Under the pieces are notes generated by a model. That model was not told where the DNA came from. It did not search any database and saw only the letters and a list, made by a program, of their open reading frames with translations. Positions 7,104-13,797 of a stretch of 54,733 bases of DNA are shown piece by piece. The translations under genes and the position numbers were made by a program. Location of the stretch: positions 1 to 54,733 of IMG/VR virus record IMGVR_UViG_3300005436_000014; one strand, written 5' to 3'. How positions within the stretch are numbered: the first letter of the stretch is position 1; the number at the start of each line of letters is the position of its first letter. This DNA is from a virus.

Positions 7104-7558
7104 TTTTCAGCTCCTTGGGTTGATAGGGTTTGATTGTAACGTGCCACCTTCCGCCTTTTGGGTTGATAGGGTTTGATTGTAACGTGCCACCTTCCGCCTT
7201 GAACAGGCTCGCCAATGTCTTGACTTCGCTTTACGATTTGCTTGTCATTGTTAATTATACCAGATAATTCAATGGCATCATATAGCGCCTTTTCCCCATT
7301 GTGGTGGTCGCGCTTTCTCTTGTCTGTATGTGGATAAACGATAATGTGAACTTCAACCAGACTATCGCCGTAATGAACTTTAGGACATTCGTATGCTATT
7401 ATCTGTGCAACTTCATTCTTAAACTTACGGGCTTCGTTTGATGTGTGGCGTGGGTAATACCATTTTTTCTTCTTCTCTGACCATTTCCGGACTCCTGAGG
7501 TAGAGTATAGGTGGTTCACGGTAGGGGGATAGGGGATAGAGAACTCAATCGTATTCAT
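7100..7558 (-). CDS. rusA: RusA-family Holliday-junction resolvase, altered active site and C-terminus
   Basis: 152 aa from the ATG at 7556-7558, just after the upstream stop; an in-frame upstream ATG would need an implausibly long overlap. The opening FSIPYPPTVNHLY and the region KRDHHNGEKALYDAI plus NNDKQIVKRS are the RusA fold, which cuts four-way DNA junctions. By alignment with E. coli RusA, D84, K90 and D105 correspond to D70, K76 and D91. The second catalytic Asp (D72) is His86 here. The last 20 or so residues come from a 43-base tandem duplication read in a shifted frame. Catalytic competence is therefore uncertain. Confidence 0.75.
   Translation of the reverse strand: MNTIEFSIPYPPTVNHLYSTSGVRKWSEKKKKWYYPRHTSNEARKFKNEVAQIIAYECPKVHYGDSLVEVHIIVYPHTDKRKRDHHNGEKALYDAIELSGIINNDKQIVKRSQDIGEPVQGGRWHVTIKPYQPKRRKVARYNQTLSTQGAEK
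7115..7200. repeat. 43-base perfect tandem duplication inside the 3' end of rusA
   Basis: Bases 7115-7157 and 7158-7200 are identical (TTGGGTTGATAGGG through CCGCCTT). Because 43 is not a multiple of three, the second pass is read in another frame. This replaces the original C-terminus and moves the stop to overlap the next ATG. Confidence 0.9.
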
Positions 7559-7562
7559 TGTC

Positions 7563-7745
7563 TTATTCTGTGGGTTCTTTTTGACACAACAAAACCTTTT
7601 CATCTGGAATAAAGGACTTGATAAGATCTTCGCACATTTCTAACCATTTTATATCTTTTGGTTCAGCTATTTTTCTAGATTTTAACGTATCTAGGCACCT
7701 ATTAATTGATCTGAGAAGTTGTTCTGTTGATTCCTCATTATTCAT
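7563..7745 (-). CDS. Hypothetical helical protein (60 aa)
   Basis: Start chosen at ATG 7743-7745 (MNNEESTEQLL), which overlaps the stop of the HTH gene. An upstream in-frame ATG at 7790 would lie deep inside that gene. Helical and acidic. It sits between the HTH protein and RusA. Function is unknown. Confidence 0.5.
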   Translation of the reverse strand: MNNEESTEQLLRSINRCLDTLKSRKIAEPKDIKWLEMCEDLIKSFIPDEKVLLCQKEPTE

Positions 7746-8022
7746 CCGACATGTACTCATTGAATTCTTTAACGATCTTTTTCTCATCATTCAAAAGAAC
7801 CTCTCCTTCTTTAAGTTTTTTGTGTGCGGCATAGGTTCTGAAGGATTCTTTGAAGTACTTTTCAACATCGGATCTGCGGAATCTATAAACCGTGTCAAAG
7901 CGCGTAAATTCCAGTGGAATTGTTCCATTCTTCAAGCCGGATAAGAGCGTTCTTTGTCCAATGCGAAGGATTCTTGATGCTGCCGCTATCCCGATATATG
8001 GACTTTTTGCTCTTTTCTTCAT
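7738..8022 (-). CDS. MerR/excisionase-like helix-turn-helix protein
   Basis: 94 aa from ATG 8020-8022, with GGGAG eight to nine bases upstream; the only earlier start would be a TTG that overlaps this ribosome site. IGIAAASRILRIGQRTLLSGLKNGTI followed by FRRSDVEKYF is the usual winged HTH_17 layout of excisionases and small phage regulators. It may direct excision together with the integrase at 13798 or control the early genes. No binding site is identified. Confidence 0.65.
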   Translation of the reverse strand: MKKRAKSPYIGIAAASRILRIGQRTLLSGLKNGTIPLEFTRFDTVYRFRRSDVEKYFKESFRTYAAHKKLKEGEVLLNDEKKIVKEFNEYMSDE

Positions 8023-8118
8023 TCTTTTTGCTCCCAAATTAAGTTTGTTCTTATATTTTTAATAACACCATAATTTTTATATTTCAATTCAATAATAGGT
8101 GAGACCCAAGATTTCTCC

Positions 8119-8436
8119 TCAAACACCCATTGCCAGGCCTGTATTAAAATCCCCATCCAACTTCAACCTCGAGAGAACAGCTTGACGGCGTTTGTTACTA
8201 ACACAATCAATATCTATAAGATTGTTTTTTATATTATTAGCCAACAAAACGACAATTGGATCGTCTGTGCATTTTAAACCCTCCGCACCATCCTTCTTCA
8301 GAATGGAAGATGTCTCCAGAGTTGATTTTGGGGTTTTTTGTAATATTCCCATTTTATCAAATTTCTCTCGATACTCTTTCAGCCGTTCATAGGCTTCATC
8401 ACGTATACCATAGACTGAGTAATCAGGTGAAAACAT
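8119..8436 (-). CDS. Hypothetical protein (105 aa)
   Basis: Starts MFSPDYSVYGIRDEAYERLK, with a strong GGGGGAG ribosome site. No membrane segment and no recognised motif. It lies directly downstream of the replication-initiator-like gene, so a replication or control role is possible but unsupported. Confidence 0.55.
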   Translation of the reverse strand: MFSPDYSVYGIRDEAYERLKEYREKFDKMGILQKTPKSTLETSSILKKDGAEGLKCTDDPIVVLLANNIKNNLIDIDCVSNKRRQAVLSRLKLDGDFNTGLAMGV

Positions 8437-8454
8437 GTTGTATCTCCCCCGCTG

Positions 8455-9237
8455 TTAAGCTGCTAGTGCGTATTCGTATGTTTTGTATCTGGATATGGCT
8501 CTTTCCGCTTCCATAAACTGTGGAGATCCCTCCTTTTCGATCAAAAACGTTTTTAAGAGTTCTGCCAATTCGGGATTGGTAGGTTTTGAATGTGCAAGTT
8601 CGTCACATGGAACAAATTTTTCATTCATGGTATGCTCTTTGGCTACCTCCATATTCACAAAGTTATCCACAGCTTTTCGTTTTCCAACTGTATTTAGGTT
8701 ATTAATAGGTAAAGAATGGTTGTAGACCACGTGTGCACCATGATCGTGTCGTTTTTGCACCATGCTCTTACCATTTTTGCACCATGCTCCAACTTTATCC
8801 ACAGGGCTTTTTTTATGTATTTTTAACTGTTCCATAGATTCTTGAATTGATAATTCTCTCACAAGTTTCTTAACTTTATTTCTCTTCTCAAGTTTCATTT
8901 GACGTTCGTGTCTAATTTGTTCGCTTTCTTTAACTAGATATTCCAGTAACTTGACATTGGCCTTGTATGTATCTGCCTGGGGTCTTCTAGAATTGTGGTT
9001 ATAATGGGATGTCTTTATAAGCAACTGAGAATTGTTAATAATCTTTAATGCATATTTTGCTGTTCGAAGGGAAACAGAAGCACTGTTAGCCATTGTGCTC
9101 TGTGAGGCTTTAATATTTTCTCCAGTATTCCAGTCACTAAAAGATAAGGCAGATTTAAAAACACGCTTAATCTTTAATGGAAGCAGGGAGTTTTCTATCT
9201 TATCAACCAATTTAACAAGGGGATGATTGTAATTCAT
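8455..9237 (-). CDS. Winged-helix replication-initiator-like protein
   Basis: 260 aa with a GGGGGA ribosome site. Residues about 30-100 resemble an HTH_36-type winged helix: SQSTMANSASVSLRTAKYAL is the helix-turn-helix core and a KIINNSQLLIKTSHYNH wing follows. This is the layout of phage replication-initiation proteins that bind the origin and recruit the host helicase. The C-terminal half is charged and low in order, with AWCKNGKSMVQKRHDHGAHV near residue 152. It is the second gene after the control region, consistent with an early replication role. No helicase or polymerase is present. Confidence 0.6.
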   Translation of the reverse strand: MNYNHPLVKLVDKIENSLLPLKIKRVFKSALSFSDWNTGENIKASQSTMANSASVSLRTAKYALKIINNSQLLIKTSHYNHNSRRPQADTYKANVKLLEYLVKESEQIRHERQMKLEKRNKVKKLVRELSIQESMEQLKIHKKSPVDKVGAWCKNGKSMVQKRHDHGAHVVYNHSLPINNLNTVGKRKAVDNFVNMEVAKEHTMNEKFVPCDELAHSKPTNPELAELLKTFLIEKEGSPQFMEAERAISRYKTYEYALAA

Positions 9238-9238
9238 G

Positions 9239-9556
9239 CTATTTTCCCCCGCTCTTTTTTGCTAATTCCTTAATATATTCAATATTGATCTTTAATTTTT
9301 CCCCCGTATTTGAGTCGGCATCAATAATAAAATTTCTTTTGTTTGCTTCATCACATAAATTTTTTATATAATTGAACATCTTGGAATCGATTTGGGTGTT
9401 TTCTAATATCCCATTTTCATTTTCTATATAAGCATTCCCATCTTCATCAGACAGAAAATATAAGGCAATAAGGACTGATTTGGCTTCTTCAGATAAAGAA
9501 TTAAAAATTTGGGATATAGATTTGTTGTTTTTGGTTTTTATTGCTTTGATATGCAT
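9239..9556 (-). CDS. Hypothetical protein, first minus-strand gene of the early operon
   Basis: 105 aa, starting MHIKAIKTKNNKSISQIF, with AAGG eight bases before the ATG. The region ISQIFNSLSEEAKSVLIALYFL looks helical and could be a winged-helix dimerisation segment. It is the first gene transcribed leftward from the divergent control region, so it is a good candidate for an early regulator. Confidence 0.5.
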   Translation of the reverse strand: MHIKAIKTKNNKSISQIFNSLSEEAKSVLIALYFLSDEDGNAYIENENGILENTQIDSKMFNYIKNLCDEANKRNFIIDADSNTGEKLKINIEYIKELAKKSGGK

Positions 9557-9589
9557 GTATTTTTACCTTCGTAAAAAAAATTAATCATT

Positions 9590-9657
9590 ACGTCGAAAAA
9601 AACTCTTGTAAATGTCTGGGAAATTATATATAACCTGAATATACAAGTTTTCGACGT
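9590..9657. repeat. Inverted repeat flanking the first early promoter
   Basis: ACGTCGAAAA...CTTGTA (9590-9610) is matched in inverse by TACAAGTTTTCGACGT (9642-9657). The left arm has five extra bases. The arms bracket a -10-like TATATAA segment. This is a reasonable operator for a dimeric repressor controlling both directions. Confidence 0.5.
9606..9634 (+). promoter_or_regulatory. Candidate rightward promoter
   Basis: TTGTAA (9606-9611), a 17-base gap and TATAAC (9629-9634) make a fair sigma70-type promoter. A start near 9641 would give a transcript of about 70 bases ending at the terminator at 9678-9710. A TATAAT reading leftward overlaps it (9623-9628) and could serve the 9239-9556 gene. 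Confidence 0.4.
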
Positions 9658-9710
9658 GCCTGCGTAGAAACTATTTTAAAGGGCTCTTTCAACGGAGCCC
9701 TTTTTAATTT
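9641..9710 (+). ncRNA. Candidate short untranslated RNA 1
   Basis: An intrinsic terminator with no upstream protein gene on its strand, plus a promoter-like pair at 9606-9634, predict an RNA of about 70 nt. I found no complementary target in the window. It could also be a remnant of a lost gene. Confidence 0.3.
9678..9710 (+). terminator. Intrinsic terminator
   Basis: GGGCTC (9681-9686) pairs with GAGCCC (9695-9700), extended by AAA/TTT, with an eight-base loop and a run of five T. On the opposite strand the U-tract is weaker. Confidence 0.8.
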
Positions 9711-9833
9711 ATGGATCGTTCATTTATCTCTCCAAAAGTTACTTAAAAATCTATCGGGTATAATGCTTCATGATTTATAATCACGCAATAGTTTTTTCTT
9801 GCCGGGGTAATAATTTTATGTGATAAATGAATT

Positions 9834-9857
9834 GAACCATTGATAAATCTCCGGTTC
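9834..9857. promoter_or_regulatory. Possible operator in the antisense-RNA promoter
   Basis: GAACC (9834-9838) and GGTTC (9853-9857) form an inverted repeat lying between and partly over the -35 and -10 of the candidate RNA promoter. The arms are short, so chance cannot be excluded. Confidence 0.25.
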
Positions 9858-9867
9858 TAATTGTTAT

Positions 9868-9926
9868 GAATTCAAAGTTCATCACTATTGATACAGCCCA
9901 GGGTCCTCCAAGGCCCTGGGTTTTTT
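9868..9926 (+). ncRNA. Candidate antisense RNA complementary to the leader of the next gene (c4/CI-like)
   Basis: A promoter-like TTGAAC (9832-9837), an 18-base gap and TCTAAT (9856-9861) would start RNA near 9868. An intrinsic terminator ends it near 9926, giving about 59 nt. Its 5' half, 9871-9895, is complementary to 10003-10029 in two blocks of 9 and 12 bases, with a 4-versus-6-base unpaired bulge. That target is the predicted 5' end of the mRNA for the 10044 gene and stops three bases before the GGAG. RNA and target are on the same strand, as in the P1 c4 and P4 CI immunity RNAs. A longer form from the TATAAT at 9759-9764 is possible. Nothing here proves expression. Confidence 0.5.
9896..9926 (+). 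terminator. Strong intrinsic terminator of the candidate antisense RNA
   Basis: CCCAGGG (9897-9903) pairs perfectly with CCCTGGG (9914-9920) around a ten-base loop, followed by six T. No protein gene precedes it on this strand. Confidence 0.85.
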
Positions 9927-9967
9927 AATGATAAAATTAAATTATAATAAATATAAAACTTTTAGTG

Positions 9968-9997
9968 TTGACATTGGTATATCTCCCATGATTATAT
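9968..9997 (+). promoter_or_regulatory. Promoter of the rightward early operon
   Basis: Consensus TTGACA (9968-9973) and TTATAT (9992-9997) are separated by 18 bases (17 if ATTATA is used). The start would be near 10004, exactly where the region complementary to the candidate antisense RNA begins. Confidence 0.6.
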
Positions 9998-10043
9998 GGT
10001 GTTGTATCAATAGTATCGTTAACTTTGAACTTGGAGACAATTA

Positions 10044-10307
10044 ATGGCTAAATATGACTATGAATATGGAAAAATGTATGGTGTCGTTGAAAAATATATC
10101 AACGAAGATGTAATAATCGAACCAGAAATTATCGAACGATCCTCATCGTTCATAGAAGAACTCCTCAGAGGAGATGGTTTTGAGGGAATGGCCATTGTGC
10201 TAAAGAACCAGACCATTAACTTCTTCCCATCCAAAAAACTCGCCGAAGAATTCTACGATCACGTATGCCTAGAGAAGGCCATGCGAAATCCCATTGTTGT
10301 AAATTAA
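10044..10307 (+). CDS. Hypothetical acidic protein, first gene of the rightward operon
   Basis: 87 aa with GGAG seven bases before the ATG. Starts MAKYDYEYGKMYGVVEKY. It has an alpha/beta appearance with EGMAIVLKNQTINFFPSKKLAEEFYDHV, and no family is recognised. Its 5' leader is the target of the candidate antisense RNA, so it may be the gene whose expression is gated in a lysogenic-lytic or immunity decision. That role is inference only. Confidence 0.65.
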   Translation: MAKYDYEYGKMYGVVEKYINEDVIIEPEIIERSSSFIEELLRGDGFEGMAIVLKNQTINFFPSKKLAEEFYDHVCLEKAMRNPIVVN

Positions 10308-10340
10308 TTTAGGTGTAACAATTTATCAAGGAGATTATAC

Positions 10341-10820
10341 ATGACCAAGATCTTAAAAAACGAAAAAGAAATGTGGAATTCTATTAAGAATGGCACATTT
10401 GTAGATGAATACCTAAAAGATGCTAGAACTGCCCTTCAAAAGGCAATAGACAAACACACAGAGACCCTGAGCATACAGCGTAAGGTTGATGAGGAGGATG
10501 GTGACCTTCAGATGTTTGATGGCAAGGGATGGGTTCAGTTCTGTATACACAAGGCAAAGAAGCTAATCAATGATGATAAATTATTTGTTGGCGTTAGGCA
10601 AAGGATCTCAGGAATATGGGTTAATCACAGTCCACACGTGACGGAAACCTTTAATAGTAGTCTAAGGGAGAGATCAGTTGGGGCATCAAATAAAAATGAT
10701 GAACCTGGAATAAGTTTTGAAAAATCCACGAACCACCATATCTACGGTCGTGAATCGGAGAGAGGGTGGTATCAAAAGATGTTTAAGCAAGATCAAGAAG
10801 ATACAGCTAATCGTATATAA
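10341..10820 (+). CDS. Hypothetical protein (159 aa)
   Basis: AAGGAG ribosome site. Starts MTKILKNEKEMWNSIKNGTF. Charged and helical in its first two-thirds, then Ser/Asn-rich. It lies 33 bases after the preceding gene and 26 bases before the ATPase gene, so it is probably cotranscribed with a recombination function. It could be an accessory or single-strand-binding factor, but no motif shows this. Confidence 0.6.
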   Translation: MTKILKNEKEMWNSIKNGTFVDEYLKDARTALQKAIDKHTETLSIQRKVDEEDGDLQMFDGKGWVQFCIHKAKKLINDDKLFVGVRQRISGIWVNHSPHVTETFNSSLRERSVGASNKNDEPGISFEKSTNHHIYGRESERGWYQKMFKQDQEDTANRI

Positions 10821-10846
10821 GCCAATTAATTTTAAAGGAATATAAA

Positions 10847-12157
10847 ATGAAAATGTTAAAGAAAGCTGAAAATCAAACGGCATTTGGCAAGGTTGGATTA
10901 TATGGTGATGCGGGTAGTGGAAAAACCTTTACAGCTGCGTGTATGGCAATTGGGCTGCATAAATTTGCAAAATGCACAAAGCCAGTTGCATTCTTCGATA
11001 CAGAACCGGCATTAAGCTATGTTCTGCCGTTGTTTGAGGCAGCGGGAATAGAGGTGTTGTCATGTGAATCTCGGGCTTTATCGGATCTTATGGCATTTAT
11101 GGAAGAAGCGGAAAAAGAGTGTTCAATCGTAATCATTGATTCAATAACGCACGTTTGGAGAGATGTGCAAAAATCCTATATGGATAAGCTCAATGAAACG
11201 AGACGCAAAAAGAATCAATCCCCCCTTCAAAAGCTAGAGTTTCATCACTGGGGAGCCATTAAGGATGTGTGGGGAAGGTTTACTGATAAGTTTCTCTCAT
11301 CCAAGGTCCATGTGATTCTATGTGGGAGGGCGTCGTCTATCTATGAATATCAAACAAATGATAATGGAAAGAAGGAACTTATTACCAATGGTACCAAAAT
11401 GGCTACCGAGAAAGAATTAGGATATGAGCCATCCCTTCTTATAGAAATGATAAAACACAGAGAAAATGGGAAGATAACCAACAGGGCGCTAATAGAGAAG
11501 GATAGGTTTAATTTCATTAATGGAGATGAGATAGACTTTAGTCCCCACAAAGGCGTCAATATGGAGAACATATTGGACGTATTTGATCGGGTAAAACCCC
11601 ACTTCGAATCCTTAAACCTAAAAGGAACTCATTATGGATCTCTCAATGAAAGGGATTCAAAAGACATGTATCCAGATCTAGATGATGATGAATGGCCAAG
11701 CGAGCTACGCCAAAGAACGCGCTGGTCTGAAGAAATACAAGGTATAATGGTAAAATACTACCCAGGTCAAACGGCGGAAGATAAGAAGAATAAGTCTGAA
11801 TTGCTTGAAACATTCTTTGATACAAGAAGCTGGACAAAGGTATCTGAACAAACAAAAAGTGCGGTATTAAAAGAAAAGTTCTTTCAGATGAAAACATATC
11901 TTGAATCAATTCATGAGACAGTGGAACCCAATACACCACCTGAATTAATGATAGACGCTATTCAGGTTAAAGATCTTGTGGGGCTAATAGATAATGATTT
12001 GAACCTATTACAATCCTTATATGATAAGTACAAAGTTAAAAAACTAGAAGATATCTCCAAGGGTCAATATTTTGCAATCAAAGATGAATTGCGCATATTA
12101 AAATCATCTAAAGCTATTGCATCTGACTCTGAATTTTTGAATGAAAAAGTGGCTTGA
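10847..12157 (+). CDS. Phage AAA_24/Sak4-like recombination ATPase
   Basis: 436 aa. Walker A GDAGSGKT (residues 20-27), FFDTEPA at 49-55 and Walker B IVIIDS (94-99) match the RecA-like core of phage AAA_24 nucleotide-binding proteins, including Sak4-type single-strand annealing partners. The C-terminal ~200 residues are charged and helical, with no named domain; they are longer than in minimal Sak4 proteins. A likely role is ATP-dependent homologous recombination or DNA repair during replication, working with RusA. Start chosen at ATG 10847 because AGGA lies seven bases upstream. Confidence 0.75.
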   Translation: MKMLKKAENQTAFGKVGLYGDAGSGKTFTAACMAIGLHKFAKCTKPVAFFDTEPALSYVLPLFEAAGIEVLSCESRALSDLMAFMEEAEKECSIVIIDSITHVWRDVQKSYMDKLNETRRKKNQSPLQKLEFHHWGAIKDVWGRFTDKFLSSKVHVILCGRASSIYEYQTNDNGKKELITNGTKMATEKELGYEPSLLIEMIKHRENGKITNRALIEKDRFNFINGDEIDFSPHKGVNMENILDVFDRVKPHFESLNLKGTHYGSLNERDSKDMYPDLDDDEWPSELRQRTRWSEEIQGIMVKYYPGQTAEDKKNKSELLETFFDTRSWTKVSEQTKSAVLKEKFFQMKTYLESIHETVEPNTPPELMIDAIQVKDLVGLIDNDLNLLQSLYDKYKVKKLEDISKGQYFAIKDELRILKSSKAIASDSEFLNEKVA

Positions 12158-12182
12158 TAATATATTAAAAGGAATATATACA

Positions 12183-12365
12183 ATGACGAACGTTCTCTTA
12201 TTTTCTATTCTGATTGTCTTAAGCATGGGTATATGGTTAATACAAAGAAAACTCTCTCAGATTAAGAAAATAAGAGAACTAAACAATGAGGATATGAATT
12301 ATATCAAAGAGATAATAAGTTTTATTGCTAGAAAAAATGGCTTTGAAACATACAATGAAGATTAA
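12183..12365 (+). CDS. Small membrane protein (60 aa)
   Basis: Start chosen at ATG 12183 (MTNVLLFSILIVLSMGIWLI) because AAAGGA lies just upstream. An in-frame ATG at 12141 overlaps the ATPase gene. One N-terminal membrane helix, then a charged helical tail. Function is unknown. Confidence 0.6.
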   Translation: MTNVLLFSILIVLSMGIWLIQRKLSQIKKIRELNNEDMNYIKEIISFIARKNGFETYNED

Positions 12366-12426
12366 TATAAATATACTTGTATTAATTTATCATATTAGTG
12401 TCATTTAATAGGATATGGGAAAACAA

Positions 12427-12621
12427 ATGAATACAATATTAATTTTAATATATATTCTTTCTGGGATTATTGGATGTCTATTAATCGGTAAAATAGGTAG
12501 AATTATTGGATATAAGTCAGGATATTATGACGGATGGTCGGAGGGATCAAAAAATATACCAAATAAATTTGATGTTGCAGAGGATCGTCGTAATAATCCT
12601 ATATATAATAGGATTGATTAA
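12427..12621 (+). CDS. Small membrane protein (64 aa)
   Basis: MNTILILIYILSGIIGCLLI is a clear membrane helix, with glycine-rich spacing that continues through GKIGRIIGYKSGYYDGW. A polar tail follows. ATG 12427 has GGGA upstream; an ATG at 12415 is too close to its AGGA. The adjacent gene also encodes a membrane peptide. Confidence 0.55.
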   Translation: MNTILILIYILSGIIGCLLIGKIGRIIGYKSGYYDGWSEGSKNIPNKFDVAEDRRNNPIYNRID

Positions 12622-12657
12622 TACGCCATTGAAGATCTTTTCAAAGGATAAAGGATT

Positions 12658-12849
12658 GTGAATAACAAAATTCAAATAAATGAGAAAATATATATTAATA
12701 TAATAAAGAGTCCATTTGACTCTCATAAAGAAAAACCATATTTACTAGATTTATGTGTTGGTGCACTTCAAATAAGGATCAATGAGTTAAGCGCAGTAGA
12801 TTTAGAAATATTGGGACATTCATTTCTTGAAGCCATTAAGGAAAAATGA
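12658..12849 (+). CDS. Hypothetical protein (63 aa), GTG start
   Basis: GTG at 12658 follows AAAGGAT at good spacing. The product (NNKIQINEKIYINIIKSP, then LRINELS-like helices) is soluble and shows no known motif. Its stop overlaps the next ATG (ATGA). Confidence 0.5.
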   Translation: MNNKIQINEKIYINIIKSPFDSHKEKPYLLDLCVGALQIRINELSAVDLEILGHSFLEAIKEK

Positions 12850-13040
12850 ACCATGAGAAAAGATGTTTTTATATGACACATGAACCTATTACAAAATTTA
12901 ATACTCCACTTAAATCAAGCACACTCTGGAAATGGTTGTTTTTTGCTCCAGTTGGTACTATATGTGTAGGAAAAAGATATGTATTTCATAAAAAGTCTAA
13001 ATTAAACATTAAAATACATTATATAGTACGATTAGATTAA
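12846..13040 (+). CDS. Hypothetical small protein (64 aa)
   Basis: Coupled to the preceding gene by ATGA. Contains one short hydrophobic stretch, LWKWLFFAPVGTICVG (about residues 27-42), in a basic protein. An internal ATG at codon 10 is an alternative start. Function is unknown. Confidence 0.45.
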   Translation: MNHEKRCFYMTHEPITKFNTPLKSSTLWKWLFFAPVGTICVGKRYVFHKKSKLNIKIHYIVRLD

Positions 13041-13057
13041 TATATAGGAGCGATTGC

Positions 13058-13228
13058 ATGGTAGTTTATACCCTAATGGGAATAGATTTTAAAAACATTG
13101 TTCCAGAAAGAAGGTTATATGCTGCCACATTAAATAAAGAGCTTCTTGATTCAATAGAGGCAGATTATGATCATGATTATAGAGATATTACTTTTATTTG
13201 GGAAGAAATGGAATTAATACAAAAGTGA
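13058..13228 (+). CDS. Small acidic hypothetical protein (56 aa)
   Basis: ATG 13058 has a strong TAGGAG at 13045-13050. The peptide opens MVVYTLMGIDFKNIVPER and ends EEMELIQK. It fills the gap between its neighbours. The strong ribosome site is the main evidence. Confidence 0.55.
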   Translation: MVVYTLMGIDFKNIVPERRLYAATLNKELLDSIEADYDHDYRDITFIWEEMELIQK

Positions 13229-13265
13229 CTAAAGATACCAAAATGAAAAAACAATGGAATAAAAG

Positions 13266-13727
13266 ATGTTCCACTCCATATTAGAAGAAATCACTTTTGG
13301 TGATAGAATCATTGAAAATATTGTTTACTTAGACAATTGGTATTGTTTTTATGCAATTGAAAATGAATTTTATTTTGCACCCGTTCAATTATTTATACAT
13401 TTCTATAATTTGGATGCTCATCCAGATTTGACTTTATGTGAAGAATACCAGACTGCTTTAGTATCCCAAGATAAAAATAAATTGGTGGAATTAGTTGGAA
13501 AAGACAGACCTTACACAGAGTTAACGCCTTTTATATATTGTTATTGTGATGGTACTTATAATTTGCATGAGGCTCATTCAGTCGATAAATTTTTAGGATG
13601 TTACAAAATAGATAACATTGATCTTATGGATAAAAATAAATGGAAGGCTCTAATAGATGATGATCATTTTTTAGAAGATTTGGCAGAATTTGAGAAAAAA
13701 AGGAAGGATAGTATTATAAAGCCTTGA
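13266..13727 (+). CDS. Hypothetical acidic protein (153 aa)
   Basis: Starts MFHSILEEITFGDRIIENIV. Tyr/Asp/Glu-rich with several Cys (CYCDGTYNLHEAH). No membrane segment and no recognised family. Rightward operon, just before the integrase. Confidence 0.6.
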   Translation: MFHSILEEITFGDRIIENIVYLDNWYCFYAIENEFYFAPVQLFIHFYNLDAHPDLTLCEEYQTALVSQDKNKLVELVGKDRPYTELTPFIYCYCDGTYNLHEAHSVDKFLGCYKIDNIDLMDKNKWKALIDDDHFLEDLAEFEKKRKDSIIKP

Positions 13728-13797
13728 ATAAGGGTAATGCCAAAAAATAGTCATTTATAGGCTTTAAACAAAAAAATAACAACAAAAACAATGAGAT

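Larger units (their letters stand above)
9871..10029. repeat. Inverted repeat joining the candidate RNA and its target
   Basis: The left arm 9871-9895 and right arm 10003-10029 match in inverse as 12 perfect bases (TGTATCAATAGT) plus 9 perfect bases (AACTTTGAA). A terminator and a promoter lie between the arms. Confidence 0.8.
9557..10043. promoter_or_regulatory. Divergent early control region (487 bases)
   Basis: This is the only gap over 300 bases. It separates the leftward early genes from the rightward block. It contains two inverted repeats, two intrinsic terminators that both act rightward although no rightward protein gene precedes them, and several sigma70-like promoters. A TATAAT at 9759-9764 with a poor -35 is a further possible start. 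I see no protein-coding frame. An origin of replication could also lie here, but there are no clear iterons. Confidence 0.6.
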
